The position numbers and the translations under genes are program-made. DNA of 64,000 nucleotides, from the NCBI RefSeq assembly GCF_041321145.1, contig NZ_JBGGWA010000007.1, positions 124,001-188,000 on the forward strand. Reading direction: 5' to 3'. The DNA comes from Paraburkholderia sp041321145 (GTDB taxonomy: Bacteria; Pseudomonadota; Gammaproteobacteria; Burkholderiales; Burkholderiaceae). Positions within the stretch are counted from its first letter, which is position 1. Each line of letters begins with the position of its first letter. This document shows positions 18,605-27,250 of this stretch, piece after piece. The notes beneath the pieces are model-generated. The model was not told where the DNA came from. It was given only the letters and a program-made list of their open reading frames with translations, and made no database searches.

Positions 18605-18765
18605 TCTCGCCGGCAGGTCTCCTGGCTGGCAGGTCATGGTCCGCCGCTGCCTTCCCGGTTGAACCAGTGGCGCGGAGCGCAGGCGGACTCGCTGCATACA
18701 GTTGCGGGGGCAGCCACAGTGACACTGTGTTCCCTCTTCGGCCCCGAAGGGCACCGGCGGCTGTA
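18605..18765 (-). promoter_or_regulatory. Cobalamin riboswitch
   Basis: On the minus strand the leader contains the conserved core GCTGCCCCCGCAACTGT (18699-18715) and the 3' B12 box AGCCAGGAGACCTGCCGGC (18609-18627). Between them are GCCACTGG and CCGGGAAGGC, the usual J/P elements, and an upstream CGGTGCCCTTCGGGG... hairpin corresponds to P2. This is the standard adenosylcobalamin aptamer order. It lies about 50 bp before cobG, so cobalamin should repress the cobG-cobH-cobI-cobJ arm. No T-run terminator follows, so control is more likely by blocking translation. Confidence 0.93.
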
Positions 18766-18857
18766 TTATGCCTTTTTTCGAACAGCACAACGAGGCTGGA
18801 CGCTTTGATCGGCGTGGCACAGCGCACTATTTGAAGATACAGAATGAGGATGGATGC

Positions 18858-20081
18858 ATGCCGGCGTGGCTGACCGTGGTGGGCATAGGCGATGACGGCT
18901 TCGCCGGCTTGGGGAGGCCCGCGCGGCGTGCTTTGCTGGAAGCGTCGGTGGTTTACGGCGGCGAACGTCATCTGGCGATGTTGCCTGCGCGCCTCGCCGC
19001 GCGCCGTGCGGCATGGCCGCGTCCGTTCGATCTCGCGCCGTTGCTGGCGGAGCGCGCGGCCCCCGTGTGCGTGCTGGCGAGCGGCGATCCCATGCTGTTT
19101 GGGGTCGGTGCGACCTTGGCGCGGCAGCTGCCGCCAGGCGAGTTGCGGGTGCTGCCCGCGCCGTCGTCGTTGTCGCTGGCGGCCGCGCGGCTCGGCTGGC
19201 CATTGCAGGATGTCGCGACGGTCTCGCTGGTAGGCCGGCCGCTTCCGACGTTGAATACCCATTTGCATGACGGCGCGCGCGTGTTCGTGTTGAGCGCTGA
19301 CGGACGCACGCCTGCTGCGCTGGCCGAATGGCTCGACACCCGCGGTTTCGGCGCGACCCGGATGACCGTACTGGAGCATTTGGGCGGCGATCTCGAGCGG
19401 CGCATCGACGGCCGAGCGGATCAATGGTCCACGGGCGAAGTGGCGGCGCTGAACCTGATTGCGCTCGAATGCTGTGCAACGGAAGGCGCTCCGCGTCTGC
19501 CGCTGACTTCCGGTTTACCCGACGACGCCTTTCGCCACGACGGTCAGTTGACCAAACGCGACGTACGCGCGATCACGCTGGCGCGCCTTGCGCCGACGCC
19601 GGGTGAATTGCTGTGGGATGTGGGCGCGGGTAGCGGTTCGATCGGCATCGAATGGATGCGCGCGCACCCGACCTGCCGCGCTATCGCGATCGAAGGGCAC
19701 GCGGAGCGGCAGCGTTTTATCGAGCACAATCGCGATGCGTTGGGCGTGCCCGGTTTGCAACTGGTGGCCGGCCGCGCGCCTGATGCGTTGGCGGGGCTGC
19801 CGGTGCCGGATGCCGTGTTCATCGGCGGCGGCGCGACGGTGCCGGGCGTGCTCGACGCTTGCTGGGCGCGTCTGCGTGAGGGCGGCCGGCTGGTCGCCAA
19901 CGCGGTCACCTTGCAAGGCGAGGCGGCCCTGACGGCGTGGCGTGAGCAATATGGCGGCACGCTGACCCGCATCGCGCTCGCCGACGCGCAGCCGCTTGGC
20001 GGCTTCGATACGTGGCGCCAGGCGCTGCCGATCACGCTGCTTGAAGTCACCAAGGCCGCCGACTCACCTGCTCAACCGTAA
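18858..20081 (+). CDS. cobL: Precorrin-6Y C5,15-methyltransferase (decarboxylating), CbiE-CbiT fusion
   Basis: 407 residues. The N-terminal half is a CbiE tetrapyrrole methylase (TVVGIGDDGFAGL; VLASGDPMLFGVGATL). The C-terminal half is CbiT, a Rossmann SAM methyltransferase with WDVGAGSGSIGIEW near residue 254. The fused enzyme methylates C5 and C15 and removes the acetate carboxyl at C12. I chose the ATG with GAGGATGG upstream; the open frame extends 30 codons back into the riboswitch region. First gene of the plus-strand arm; its stop overlaps the next start (TAATG). Confidence 0.93.
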   Translation: MPAWLTVVGIGDDGFAGLGRPARRALLEASVVYGGERHLAMLPARLAARRAAWPRPFDLAPLLAERAAPVCVLASGDPMLFGVGATLARQLPPGELRVLPAPSSLSLAAARLGWPLQDVATVSLVGRPLPTLNTHLHDGARVFVLSADGRTPAALAEWLDTRGFGATRMTVLEHLGGDLERRIDGRADQWSTGEVAALNLIALECCATEGAPRLPLTSGLPDDAFRHDGQLTKRDVRAITLARLAPTPGELLWDVGAGSGSIGIEWMRAHPTCRAIAIEGHAERQRFIEHNRDALGVPGLQLVAGRAPDALAGLPVPDAVFIGGGATVPGVLDACWARLREGGRLVANAVTLQGEAALTAWREQYGGTLTRIALADAQPLGGFDTWRQALPITLLEVTKAADSPAQP

Positions 20082-21169
20082 TGCGCGAAGAAACGCCCGA
20101 ACAACCCGCGCCGCTGCGTAGCGGCTACACGACCGGCAGTTGCGCCACCGCGACGTCGCTCGCGGCGGCACGCCTGCTGCTTGCGGGTGTCGTCAGCGAG
20201 GTCGCGGAGATCGTGTTGCCGAAGGGCCAGCATGTGCCGATGCCGCTGGTGTTTTGCCGCCTGAGCGCCGACGGCGCGGAAGCCGGCACCGTCAAGGATG
20301 CCGGTGACGACCCCGACGTGACGCACGGCGCAATCGTGTTCGCCCGCGTGCGGCTTTGCGCTGAACCGGGCGTGATTTTTCGGGCGGGGCCGGGTGTCGG
20401 CACGGTGACGCGTGCCGGCCTCACGCTGCCGGTCGGCGAACCGGCGATCAATCCGGTGCCGCGCAAGATGATGACCGCGCATCTGACCGATCTCGCGGTG
20501 GAGCATGGATACCACGGCGGTTTCGAAGTGACGATCGGCGTCGAAGGAGGCGAAGAACTCGCGCTGAAAACGATGAACCCGCGCCTCGGCATTCTCGGCG
20601 GCTTGTCGATTCTCGGCACCACCGGCATCGTGCGGCCGTTCTCGTGCTCGGCGTATATCGCGTCGATTCATCAGGGCATCGACGTCGCGCGTGCGAACGG
20701 CTACGTGCATCTCGCCGCCTGCACCGGCAACGCGAGCGAAGACGCGATGCGTGCGCATTATGGTCTGCCGGATATCGCGCTGATCGAAATGGGCGACTTC
20801 GTCGGCGCGGTGCTCAAGCATATGAAACGCGCGCCGGTCGAGCGCTTGAGCGTGTGCGGCGGCTTCGGCAAGCTCAGCAAGCTGGCGGCGGGACACCTCG
20901 ATTTGCACAGCCGGAATTCGAGCATCGATCTGCAACGGCTTGCGGCGTGGGCCGCCGAACATGGCGCGGATGATGCCTTGCAGACGGCAATCCGCACGGC
21001 CAATACGAGCCAGCAGGCGGTCGCATTGGCGCGCGCGCAAAACGTGCCGCTCGGCGATATCGTCTGCCAGCATGCGCTCGCGGTAGCACGCGATATCGTG
21101 CCGCCGCAGGTCGCCGTCGAAATGTTCGCGATCGACCGCCAGGGCAATCTGATCGGAGCCGCGCAATGA
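20081..21169 (+). CDS. cbiD: Cobalt-precorrin-5B (C1)-methyltransferase
   Basis: 362-residue CbiD family protein. The diagnostic N-terminus LRSGYTTGSCATATSLAAA is followed by VKDAGDDPDVTHGA and GPGVGTVTRAGL. CbiD performs C1 methylation in the anaerobic route; here it presumably takes the place of CobF, which I do not find in this cluster. Its start overlaps the cobL stop by 1 bp and its stop overlaps cobK by 4 bp. Confidence 0.93.
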   Translation: MREETPEQPAPLRSGYTTGSCATATSLAAARLLLAGVVSEVAEIVLPKGQHVPMPLVFCRLSADGAEAGTVKDAGDDPDVTHGAIVFARVRLCAEPGVIFRAGPGVGTVTRAGLTLPVGEPAINPVPRKMMTAHLTDLAVEHGYHGGFEVTIGVEGGEELALKTMNPRLGILGGLSILGTTGIVRPFSCSAYIASIHQGIDVARANGYVHLAACTGNASEDAMRAHYGLPDIALIEMGDFVGAVLKHMKRAPVERLSVCGGFGKLSKLAAGHLDLHSRNSSIDLQRLAAWAAEHGADDALQTAIRTANTSQQAVALARAQNVPLGDIVCQHALAVARDIVPPQVAVEMFAIDRQGNLIGAAQ

Positions 21170-21888
21170 TGCGGGTGTTGCTGCTCGGGGGCACCGGCGA
21201 CGCGTTGCAGATTGCACGGCAGTTCGGACCCGAGCACGTGTACAGTCTCGCGGGCCTCGGCAAGGTGCCGGAGGATCTGTCATGCGTGGTGCGTGTAGGC
21301 GGCTTCGGCGGCAGCGAAGGCACGGCGCGCTATATCGAAGACGAACGTATTGGGTTGGTGATCGACGCCACGCATCCGTACGCCGCGCAGATCAGCGCGA
21401 ACGCCGCGCAAGCGAGCCGCGCGGCACGTGTACCGTGCTGGGCACTGCGTCGCCGGGGCTGGCAGCCGCAATCCGGCGACGACTGGCGCATGGTCGACGA
21501 CTGGGCCGAACTCACGCAGATACTTGCCGCGTTCAGGCGGCCACTGTTCACGCTCGGCCGCGAACCACTCGCGCATCTCGACGAAATCCCGCCGCATCAG
21601 TGCTGGACCGTGCGCTGTCTCGATCCGCACGAAGGCAATGCACGTGCGCGGATTCTGGCGACACGCGGCCCATTTACGCTCGAAGGCGAACGAGCGCTAT
21701 TCGGCACGGAAGCATTCGATGTCGTCGTCAGCAAAAACAGCGGCGGCAGCGCCACCGAAGCGAAACTCGAGGTCGCGCGCGAACGCGGCTTGCCGGTTGT
21801 CATGCTGCGGCGCCCCGAGTTGCCCGCAGTCGATCGCGAGTTCGAGCATGTGGCTGACTTGCTGGACGCGTTGCAAGCGTTGCCTTGA
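21166..21888 (+). CDS. cobK: Precorrin-6A (cobalt-precorrin-6A) reductase
   Basis: 240-residue NADPH-dependent reductase converting precorrin-6A to 6B. N-terminal MRVLLLGGTGDALQIAR, the central segment VIDATHPYAAQISANA and the C-terminal VVSKNSGGSATEAKL are signature segments of CobK/CbiJ. ATGATG gives two adjacent possible starts, the first overlapping the cbiD stop. Confidence 0.92.
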   Translation: MMRVLLLGGTGDALQIARQFGPEHVYSLAGLGKVPEDLSCVVRVGGFGGSEGTARYIEDERIGLVIDATHPYAAQISANAAQASRAARVPCWALRRRGWQPQSGDDWRMVDDWAELTQILAAFRRPLFTLGREPLAHLDEIPPHQCWTVRCLDPHEGNARARILATRGPFTLEGERALFGTEAFDVVVSKNSGGSATEAKLEVARERGLPVVMLRRPELPAVDREFEHVADLLDALQALP

Positions 21889-21934
21889 ACCGCGCGTGCA
21901 TGACATGCCGGCCCAATGAATCATGGAGTATTGA

Positions 21935-22663
21935 ATGACGGTGTTTTTTATCGGCGCGGGTCCCGGCGACCCGGAACTGATCACGGTGAAAGGGCAGCGC
22001 CTAGTGCGCGGCTGTCCGGTGATCCTGTACGCCGGCTCGCTGGTGCCGGCCGCTGTTTTAGCGGGGCATAGTGCGGAGCAAGTCGTGAATACCGCCGACC
22101 TCGACCTCGATCAAATCGTCGCGTTGCTTAAAGCAGCACACGACAAAGGCCAGGACGTGGCGCGCGTGCATTCCGGCGATCCGTCGTTGTATGGCGCGAT
22201 TGGCGAGCAGATCCGCAGACTTCGCGAACTTGACATTCCCTACGAGATCGTGCCCGGCGTGACGGCGACCGCGGCATGCGCGGCGACGCTCGGCTGCGAA
22301 CTCACGCTGCCGGATATTTCGCAGACGCTGATCCTCACGCGCTTCGCGAGCAAAACGACCATGCCCGAAGGCGAACAACTCGCCGACCTCGCGAGGCATC
22401 GCGCGACCATGGCGATTCACCTCGGCGTGCGCCACCTGGCGCGCATCGTCGATGAATTGCGGCCGCATTACGGCGGCGATTGTCCGATCGCGGTGATCTA
22501 TCGCGCGAGCTGGCCGGATGAAGAAAAGCTCACCGGCACGCTCGACGATATCGTCGCGAAAGTACAGTCGACAAATATCGAGCGCACGGCGCTGATTCTG
22601 GTGGGACGAGTGCTGGCTCCTGAAGGATTTGCGGAATCGACTTTGTACGCGAAAGGCGATTGA
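21935..22663 (+). CDS. cobM: Precorrin-4 C11-methyltransferase
   Basis: 242-residue tetrapyrrole methylase with VFFIGAGPGDPELITVKG, ILYAGSLVP, VHSGDPSLYGAIGEQ and IVPGVTATAACAATLGCELT, which are specific for CobM/CbiF. It lies 46 bp after cobK and closes the plus-strand arm. The amidation, cobalt-insertion and nucleotide-loop genes of the pathway are not in this window. Confidence 0.93.
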   Translation: MTVFFIGAGPGDPELITVKGQRLVRGCPVILYAGSLVPAAVLAGHSAEQVVNTADLDLDQIVALLKAAHDKGQDVARVHSGDPSLYGAIGEQIRRLRELDIPYEIVPGVTATAACAATLGCELTLPDISQTLILTRFASKTTMPEGEQLADLARHRATMAIHLGVRHLARIVDELRPHYGGDCPIAVIYRASWPDEEKLTGTLDDIVAKVQSTNIERTALILVGRVLAPEGFAESTLYAKGD

Positions 22664-22685
22664 AGTCCTGGTAGCAGGCGCCGAA

Positions 22686-24977
22686 TCAGTGGGCTAATTC
22701 AGGCTGCTTTGCCGCCAGCTTCACCCTCAACGCTTTCGCGGCTCGAACCATATTGTTCAACGCCGCTTCTGTCTCCGGCCAGCCACGCGTTTTCAACCCG
22801 CAATCCGGATTGACCCACAGCCGCTCGGCAGGAATCACTTCACACGCACGTTCCAGCAGCCGCTGCATCGCTTCCGTGCTCGGCACGCGTGGCGAGTGGA
22901 TATCGTAGATGCCCGGGCCAATCTCGTTCGGATAGGCGAACGCACCGAAGCCGTCGAGCAGTTCCATCGCCGAGCGCGAGGTTTCGATGGTGATCACGTC
23001 GGCATCCATTGCGGCGATCGACGGCAGAATGTCGTTGAACTCCGAATAACACATATGCGTGTGAATCTGCGTCTGATCGGCGGCGCCGGCCGCCGAAATA
23101 CGGAACACGCGCGTCGCCCATTCCAGATAGGTGGCCCAGTCGGCTTTGCGCAACGGCAAACCTTCGCGGAAAGCCGGTTCGTCGATCTGAATGATGCGGA
23201 TGCCGGCCTTTTCGAGGTCCACCACCTCGTCGCGGATCGCGAGCGCGAGTTGCAGTGCCGTGGTTGAACGCGGCTGGTCGTCGCGTACGAAGGACCATTG
23301 CAGCATCGTCACGGGGCCGGTCAACATGCCTTTCATCACGCGATGCGTGAGCGATTGCGCGTAACGGGTGGTCTCGACCGTCATCGGCTCAGGGCGATAG
23401 ACGTCGCCGTAAATGATCGGCGGCTTCACGCAGCGCGAGCCATAACTTTGCACCCAGCCGTTTTCCGTAAACGCATAGCCCCACAACTGCTCGCCGAAAT
23501 ACTCGACCATGTCGTTGCGTTCGGCTTCACCATGCACCAGCACGTCCAACCCCAGCTCTTCCTGCTTGCGCACGGCGATTTCGATTTCGGCGCGCATCCG
23601 CTGCAGGTAGTCGAGCGCGCGCAATTCACCACGCTTGTAGGCGGCGCGCGCGTGACGGATCGCAGGTGTTTGCGGGAACGAGCCGATCGTGGTGGTCGGC
23701 AGGAGCGGCAGGTCGAGCGCTTCGCGTTGCACGCGATTGCGCTCGGCGAACGGGCTGTTACGTTCCGCCATCGCAGTGCTCACAGCGGCCACGCGTTTTT
23801 GCACCAGTGCATTCACGACCGCGCTTGAGTGACGGCGCGCTTCCAATGCGAGGTCCGCGGCGGCGAGCTTCGGTTCAGCGGCGGCAGGATTGCGCAGGGC
23901 GAGCGCGATTGTGCCGACTTCGTCGAGTTTTTCTGTGGCGAAGGCGAGCCAGGATTTCAGATCGGCATCGAGTTTCTTTTCCGCGTCGAGTGACACCGGC
24001 ACATGCAGCAGCGAGCACGACGACGCAATCCATAAACGGTCGCCAAACTCCGCATGCAGCGCCTGCAACGATTCGACGATATCGCCGAGATCCGCACGCC
24101 AGATATTTCGGCCATCGATCACCCCCGCCGACAGCACGGCATGCGCGGGCAATGCGGCGCGCCATGCATCGAGCTGTTGCGGCGCACGCACGAGATCGAG
24201 ATGAACGCCGGCAATCGGCAGCCTCGCGACGCGCTGCGCGTGGTCTGCTGCGGTTTCGAAGTAGGTCGCCAGCAACACCTTGACGCCCGACGTGCCGAGC
24301 ACCTCGTACGCTGCAGAAAACGCGTCGAGCCATTCGGGCGGCAGATCGAGGCACAGCGCCGGTTCATCCAGTTGCACCCATTCAATGCCGCGTTGCCTGA
24401 GCGTTTCCAGAATGCGGTTGTAGCGGATCACGAGCTTCGGCAGTAGGGACAAGCGGTCGAAACCGGCGACATGACTCTTCGACAGCCATAGATAGGTAAT
24501 GGGTCCGATCAGCACCGGCTTGACTGGCAGATTCAGCGCGAGCGCTTCATTGATCTCGTCGAGCATCCACTCGATGCCGCCATCAAACGTTGTAGTCGGT
24601 CCCAGCTCCGGCACGAGGTAGTGATAGTTCGTATCGAACCACTTGGTCATTTCCATCGCCGGCTGCGCGTGATTGCCGCGCGCGAGTTCGTAGTACTGGC
24701 CGAGCGAGAGCGCCTTCGGATCGAAGCCGAAGCGCTCCGGTAACGCGCCGAGCAGCGCGCTCAGATTGAGCATCTGATCGTAGTAGGCGAAATCGCCGGC
24801 GGTGACGAAATCCAGTTTGGCGTCTTGCTGCAACTGCCAATGGCGCTCGCGCAACGCCTTCGCGACACCACGCAAGTAAATCTCGTCGGTTTCGCCGCGC
24901 CAGAACGATTCCTGCGCGAATTTCAGTTCGCGCTGCGCGCCGATGCGCGGAAAGCCGGGGATGTGCGTGCGGGCCAT
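22686..24977 (-). CDS. metE: Cobalamin-independent methionine synthase
   Basis: 763 residues, full length for MetE, which moves a methyl group from 5-methyltetrahydropteroyl-triglutamate to homocysteine. The N-terminus HIPGFPRIGAQRELKFA is characteristic. The catalytic zinc site is visible as HTHMCYSEFND (His and Cys) and NPDCGLKTRGW (Cys), with the flexible loop DVLVHGEAERNDMVEYFGE. It is divergent from metR, which classically activates it. Unlike many metE genes it has no cobalamin riboswitch in its leader, although it lies next to cobalamin genes. Confidence 0.96.
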   Translation of the reverse strand: MARTHIPGFPRIGAQRELKFAQESFWRGETDEIYLRGVAKALRERHWQLQQDAKLDFVTAGDFAYYDQMLNLSALLGALPERFGFDPKALSLGQYYELARGNHAQPAMEMTKWFDTNYHYLVPELGPTTTFDGGIEWMLDEINEALALNLPVKPVLIGPITYLWLSKSHVAGFDRLSLLPKLVIRYNRILETLRQRGIEWVQLDEPALCLDLPPEWLDAFSAAYEVLGTSGVKVLLATYFETAADHAQRVARLPIAGVHLDLVRAPQQLDAWRAALPAHAVLSAGVIDGRNIWRADLGDIVESLQALHAEFGDRLWIASSCSLLHVPVSLDAEKKLDADLKSWLAFATEKLDEVGTIALALRNPAAAEPKLAAADLALEARRHSSAVVNALVQKRVAAVSTAMAERNSPFAERNRVQREALDLPLLPTTTIGSFPQTPAIRHARAAYKRGELRALDYLQRMRAEIEIAVRKQEELGLDVLVHGEAERNDMVEYFGEQLWGYAFTENGWVQSYGSRCVKPPIIYGDVYRPEPMTVETTRYAQSLTHRVMKGMLTGPVTMLQWSFVRDDQPRSTTALQLALAIRDEVVDLEKAGIRIIQIDEPAFREGLPLRKADWATYLEWATRVFRISAAGAADQTQIHTHMCYSEFNDILPSIAAMDADVITIETSRSAMELLDGFGAFAYPNEIGPGIYDIHSPRVPSTEAMQRLLERACEVIPAERLWVNPDCGLKTRGWPETEAALNNMVRAAKALRVKLAAKQPELAH

Positions 24978-25064
24978 GTGGATTCCTTCTGTGCGTTGTC
25001 TGAATTGGCGCTCAGTGTGAAAGTCGCGCTATGATTCAACAAGCGACATGTTTTCACCAATGTA

Positions 25065-25077
25065 TGAGCCACATTCA
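25065..25077. promoter_or_regulatory. Candidate MetR binding site
   Basis: TGAG-CCACA-TTCA in the metE-metR intergenic region differs by one base from the known MetR consensus TGAA-N5-TTCA. It lies 36 bp upstream of the metR start and about 90 bp upstream of metE. The match is short, so chance cannot be excluded, but the position is as expected. Confidence 0.4.
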
Positions 25078-25112
25078 TATCCACACGAATTCGTCCAAAG
25101 CGGAGCACCTGC

Positions 25113-26036
25113 ATGCTTGAGCTTCGCCACTTGCGTTCGCTGATCGCCATCGCCGATTCCGGCAAGCTGGTGGCAGCCGCCGAACGCGTTCATCTGAGCC
25201 AGTCCGCGTTGTCGCATCAGATCCGCGATATCGAGTCACATTACGAGGTGTCGTTATTCGAGCGCACCAGGCAGGGCTTGCGCTTCACCGCCGCGGGCGA
25301 GCGGCTACTCGCACTTGGGCGGGAGACGATTGCCGCGGTCAGCGCGGCGGAGCGCGATCTCGTGCGTCTGAAAGGCGACACGCGCGGCGAATTGCGGATC
25401 GTGCTGGAATGCCATACCTGCTTCGACTGGCTGATGCCGGTGATGGACGAGTTCCGCCGCCGCTGGCCCGAAGTCGAAGTCGATCTGGTCGCGGGTTTTC
25501 ATGCGGACCCGCTGCGTCTGTTGAGCGACGGCAAGGCCGACGTGGTGATCGGTTCGAAGCCCGCCACCAAGCGCAGCCTGCATATCGCGCCGCTGTTCCG
25601 CTTCGAGATTCTGGTGGTGATGGCGAACGAACACCGGTTGCGCAATAAGCGCCGCGTGGTGTCGGACGATCTGCGCGACGAGACGTTGATTACTTATCCG
25701 GTGCCTGAAGCGCGTATCGATCTGATTCGCGAAGTGCTGGAGCCGGCCGGCATCAAACTCGAGCGGCGCACGGCGGAGTTGACCATTGCGATCATGCAAC
25801 TGGTGGCAAGCCGCCGCGGGATTGCGGCGCTGCCGAACTGGGGCGTAAAAAACTACGTCGACCACGACTACGTTCTCGCCAAGCGAGTCGGCGCCCAGGG
25901 CTTGTGGAGCGAGCTTTATGCGGTGGCTGCGAAAGGCTTCGCGAGCCGGCCTTACTTCGACGATTTCGTCACCATCGTGCGCGATATCTGCGCGGTGCAG
26001 TTAGACGGAATCGAACTGCTCGCAGCGCAAGCCTAA
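25113..26036 (+). CDS. metR: LysR-family activator of methionine genes
   Basis: 307-residue LysR protein whose N-terminus MLELRHLRSLIAIADSGKL and HLSQSALSHQIRDIE segments match MetR. MetR uses homocysteine as co-inducer to activate metE. The divergent placement beside metE supports the assignment strongly. Confidence 0.92.
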   Translation: MLELRHLRSLIAIADSGKLVAAAERVHLSQSALSHQIRDIESHYEVSLFERTRQGLRFTAAGERLLALGRETIAAVSAAERDLVRLKGDTRGELRIVLECHTCFDWLMPVMDEFRRRWPEVEVDLVAGFHADPLRLLSDGKADVVIGSKPATKRSLHIAPLFRFEILVVMANEHRLRNKRRVVSDDLRDETLITYPVPEARIDLIREVLEPAGIKLERRTAELTIAIMQLVASRRGIAALPNWGVKNYVDHDYVLAKRVGAQGLWSELYAVAAKGFASRPYFDDFVTIVRDICAVQLDGIELLAAQA

Positions 26037-26042
26037 GCCTTG

Positions 26043-26071
26043 GCCTGGGCGACCCATGCGGCCACCCAGGC
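26043..26071. terminator. Possible factor-independent hairpin between convergent genes
   Basis: GCCTGGG and CCCAGGC form a 7-bp stem with a 15-nt loop a few bases after the metR stop and just past the stop of the convergent binding-protein gene. No T-run follows on either strand, so it may only stabilise the 3' ends. Confidence 0.3.
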
Positions 26072-26085
26072 GCACAGCAATCCCT

Positions 26086-27210
26086 CTATCCTCCTGTCTT
26101 CAACTGCGCCCACAGCCGGCCTTCCAGGCGTTTGATCGGCGCCGGCAACGGCTTCAGCAAAAACAGCGTCTTCAATACCGATTCGGGCGGGTACACGGTC
26201 GGATCGTTGAGAATTTCCGGTCGCACGAATTTGCGCGCAGCCGCATCCGCGTTCGGATAGAACACCGCATTGGTGATCCCCGCGTGAACTTCAGGGCGCT
26301 CGATGTAGTTGATCCAGTTAAGCGCCGCTTCTGGATGCGGCGCATCTTTCGGTATCGCCATCATGTCGAACCAGACCGGCGCGCCGCCTTGCGGAATAAA
26401 GTATTTGACCTCGTAGCGCTTGTTGGCTTCGCGTGCACGATGGCTCGCCATCGACACGTCGCCCGACCAGCTCAGCGCGAAACAGATATCGTCGCCGGCG
26501 AGATCGTTGATGTAACTCGTCGCGTTGAACTGGGTGATATACGGGCGGATTTTCTTCAGTGCTTCATAGGCGGCCTGATAGTCGGCCGGATTCGCGCTGT
26601 TCGGATCGCGGCCGAGATAGTGCAGCGTGACCGCGAACACATCCGTCGGCGCATCGAGCACGGACACGCCGCAACGCTTCAGCTTGCTCAGATATTCGGG
26701 CTTGAAGAGGATGTCCCAGCTATCGAGCGGTACATCATCGCCAAGAATTTTTTTGACCCGCGTGACGTTGTAGCCGAGACCCGTAGTGCCCCATGCCCAC
26801 GGCACCGCGTATTGATTGCCGGGGTCCGCGTCGGCCACCAGGCTTAGCAGAGTGTGGTCGAGATTCACCAGGTTCGGCAGTTTCGATTTGTCGAGTTTCT
26901 GGTAGATGCCGGCTTCGATCTGCCTGGCAAGAAAGTTCGAGGTCGGCACCACAACGTCGTATCCGGTCGAGCCGGTCAGCAGTTTGGCCTGCAAGGTTTC
27001 GTCGCCGTCGTAGACGTCGTATTGCACGTGAATACCGGACTCTTTTTCGAAGTTCGGCACCGTATCTTTCGCGATGTAGTCGGCCCAGTTGTACAGGTTG
27101 AGCTGCTTTTCGTCGGCGTGCGCGGTGGTGCCGAACGCGCAGAACGCGCCGAACAATAGCGCTGCCAGCATCGGTGCGGGCGGCCTCGTCTTCGTGGCAG
27201 TGTGGAGCAT
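26086..27210 (-). CDS. Polyamine-type ABC transporter substrate-binding protein
   Basis: About 374-residue periplasmic binding protein of the PotF/PotD family. A Sec signal peptide ends near GTTAHA-DEKQ. The mature start LNLYNWADYIAKDTVPNFEK and the segment VVVPTSNFLARQIEAG are family signatures. The ATG is chosen over an upstream TTG because the signal peptide is then of normal length. It follows the agmatinase gene, which makes putrescine, so putrescine or a related amine is the likely ligand. The membrane and ATPase components are not adjacent, so this is an orphan or is encoded with others elsewhere. Confidence 0.85.
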   Translation of the reverse strand: MLHTATKTRPPAPMLAALLFGAFCAFGTTAHADEKQLNLYNWADYIAKDTVPNFEKESGIHVQYDVYDGDETLQAKLLTGSTGYDVVVPTSNFLARQIEAGIYQKLDKSKLPNLVNLDHTLLSLVADADPGNQYAVPWAWGTTGLGYNVTRVKKILGDDVPLDSWDILFKPEYLSKLKRCGVSVLDAPTDVFAVTLHYLGRDPNSANPADYQAAYEALKKIRPYITQFNATSYINDLAGDDICFALSWSGDVSMASHRAREANKRYEVKYFIPQGGAPVWFDMMAIPKDAPHPEAALNWINYIERPEVHAGITNAVFYPNADAAARKFVRPEILNDPTVYPPESVLKTLFLLKPLPAPIKRLEGRLWAQLKTGG

Positions 27211-27250
27211 GGTGGTCGTCCAGTGAGGTTTCAACAGAGCGGTCGCGGCC

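Noticed and set aside
18558..19424. Long N-terminal extension of cobG
   Set aside because: The frame runs through the cobalamin riboswitch and part of cobL on the other strand; the CobG domain begins near 18480.
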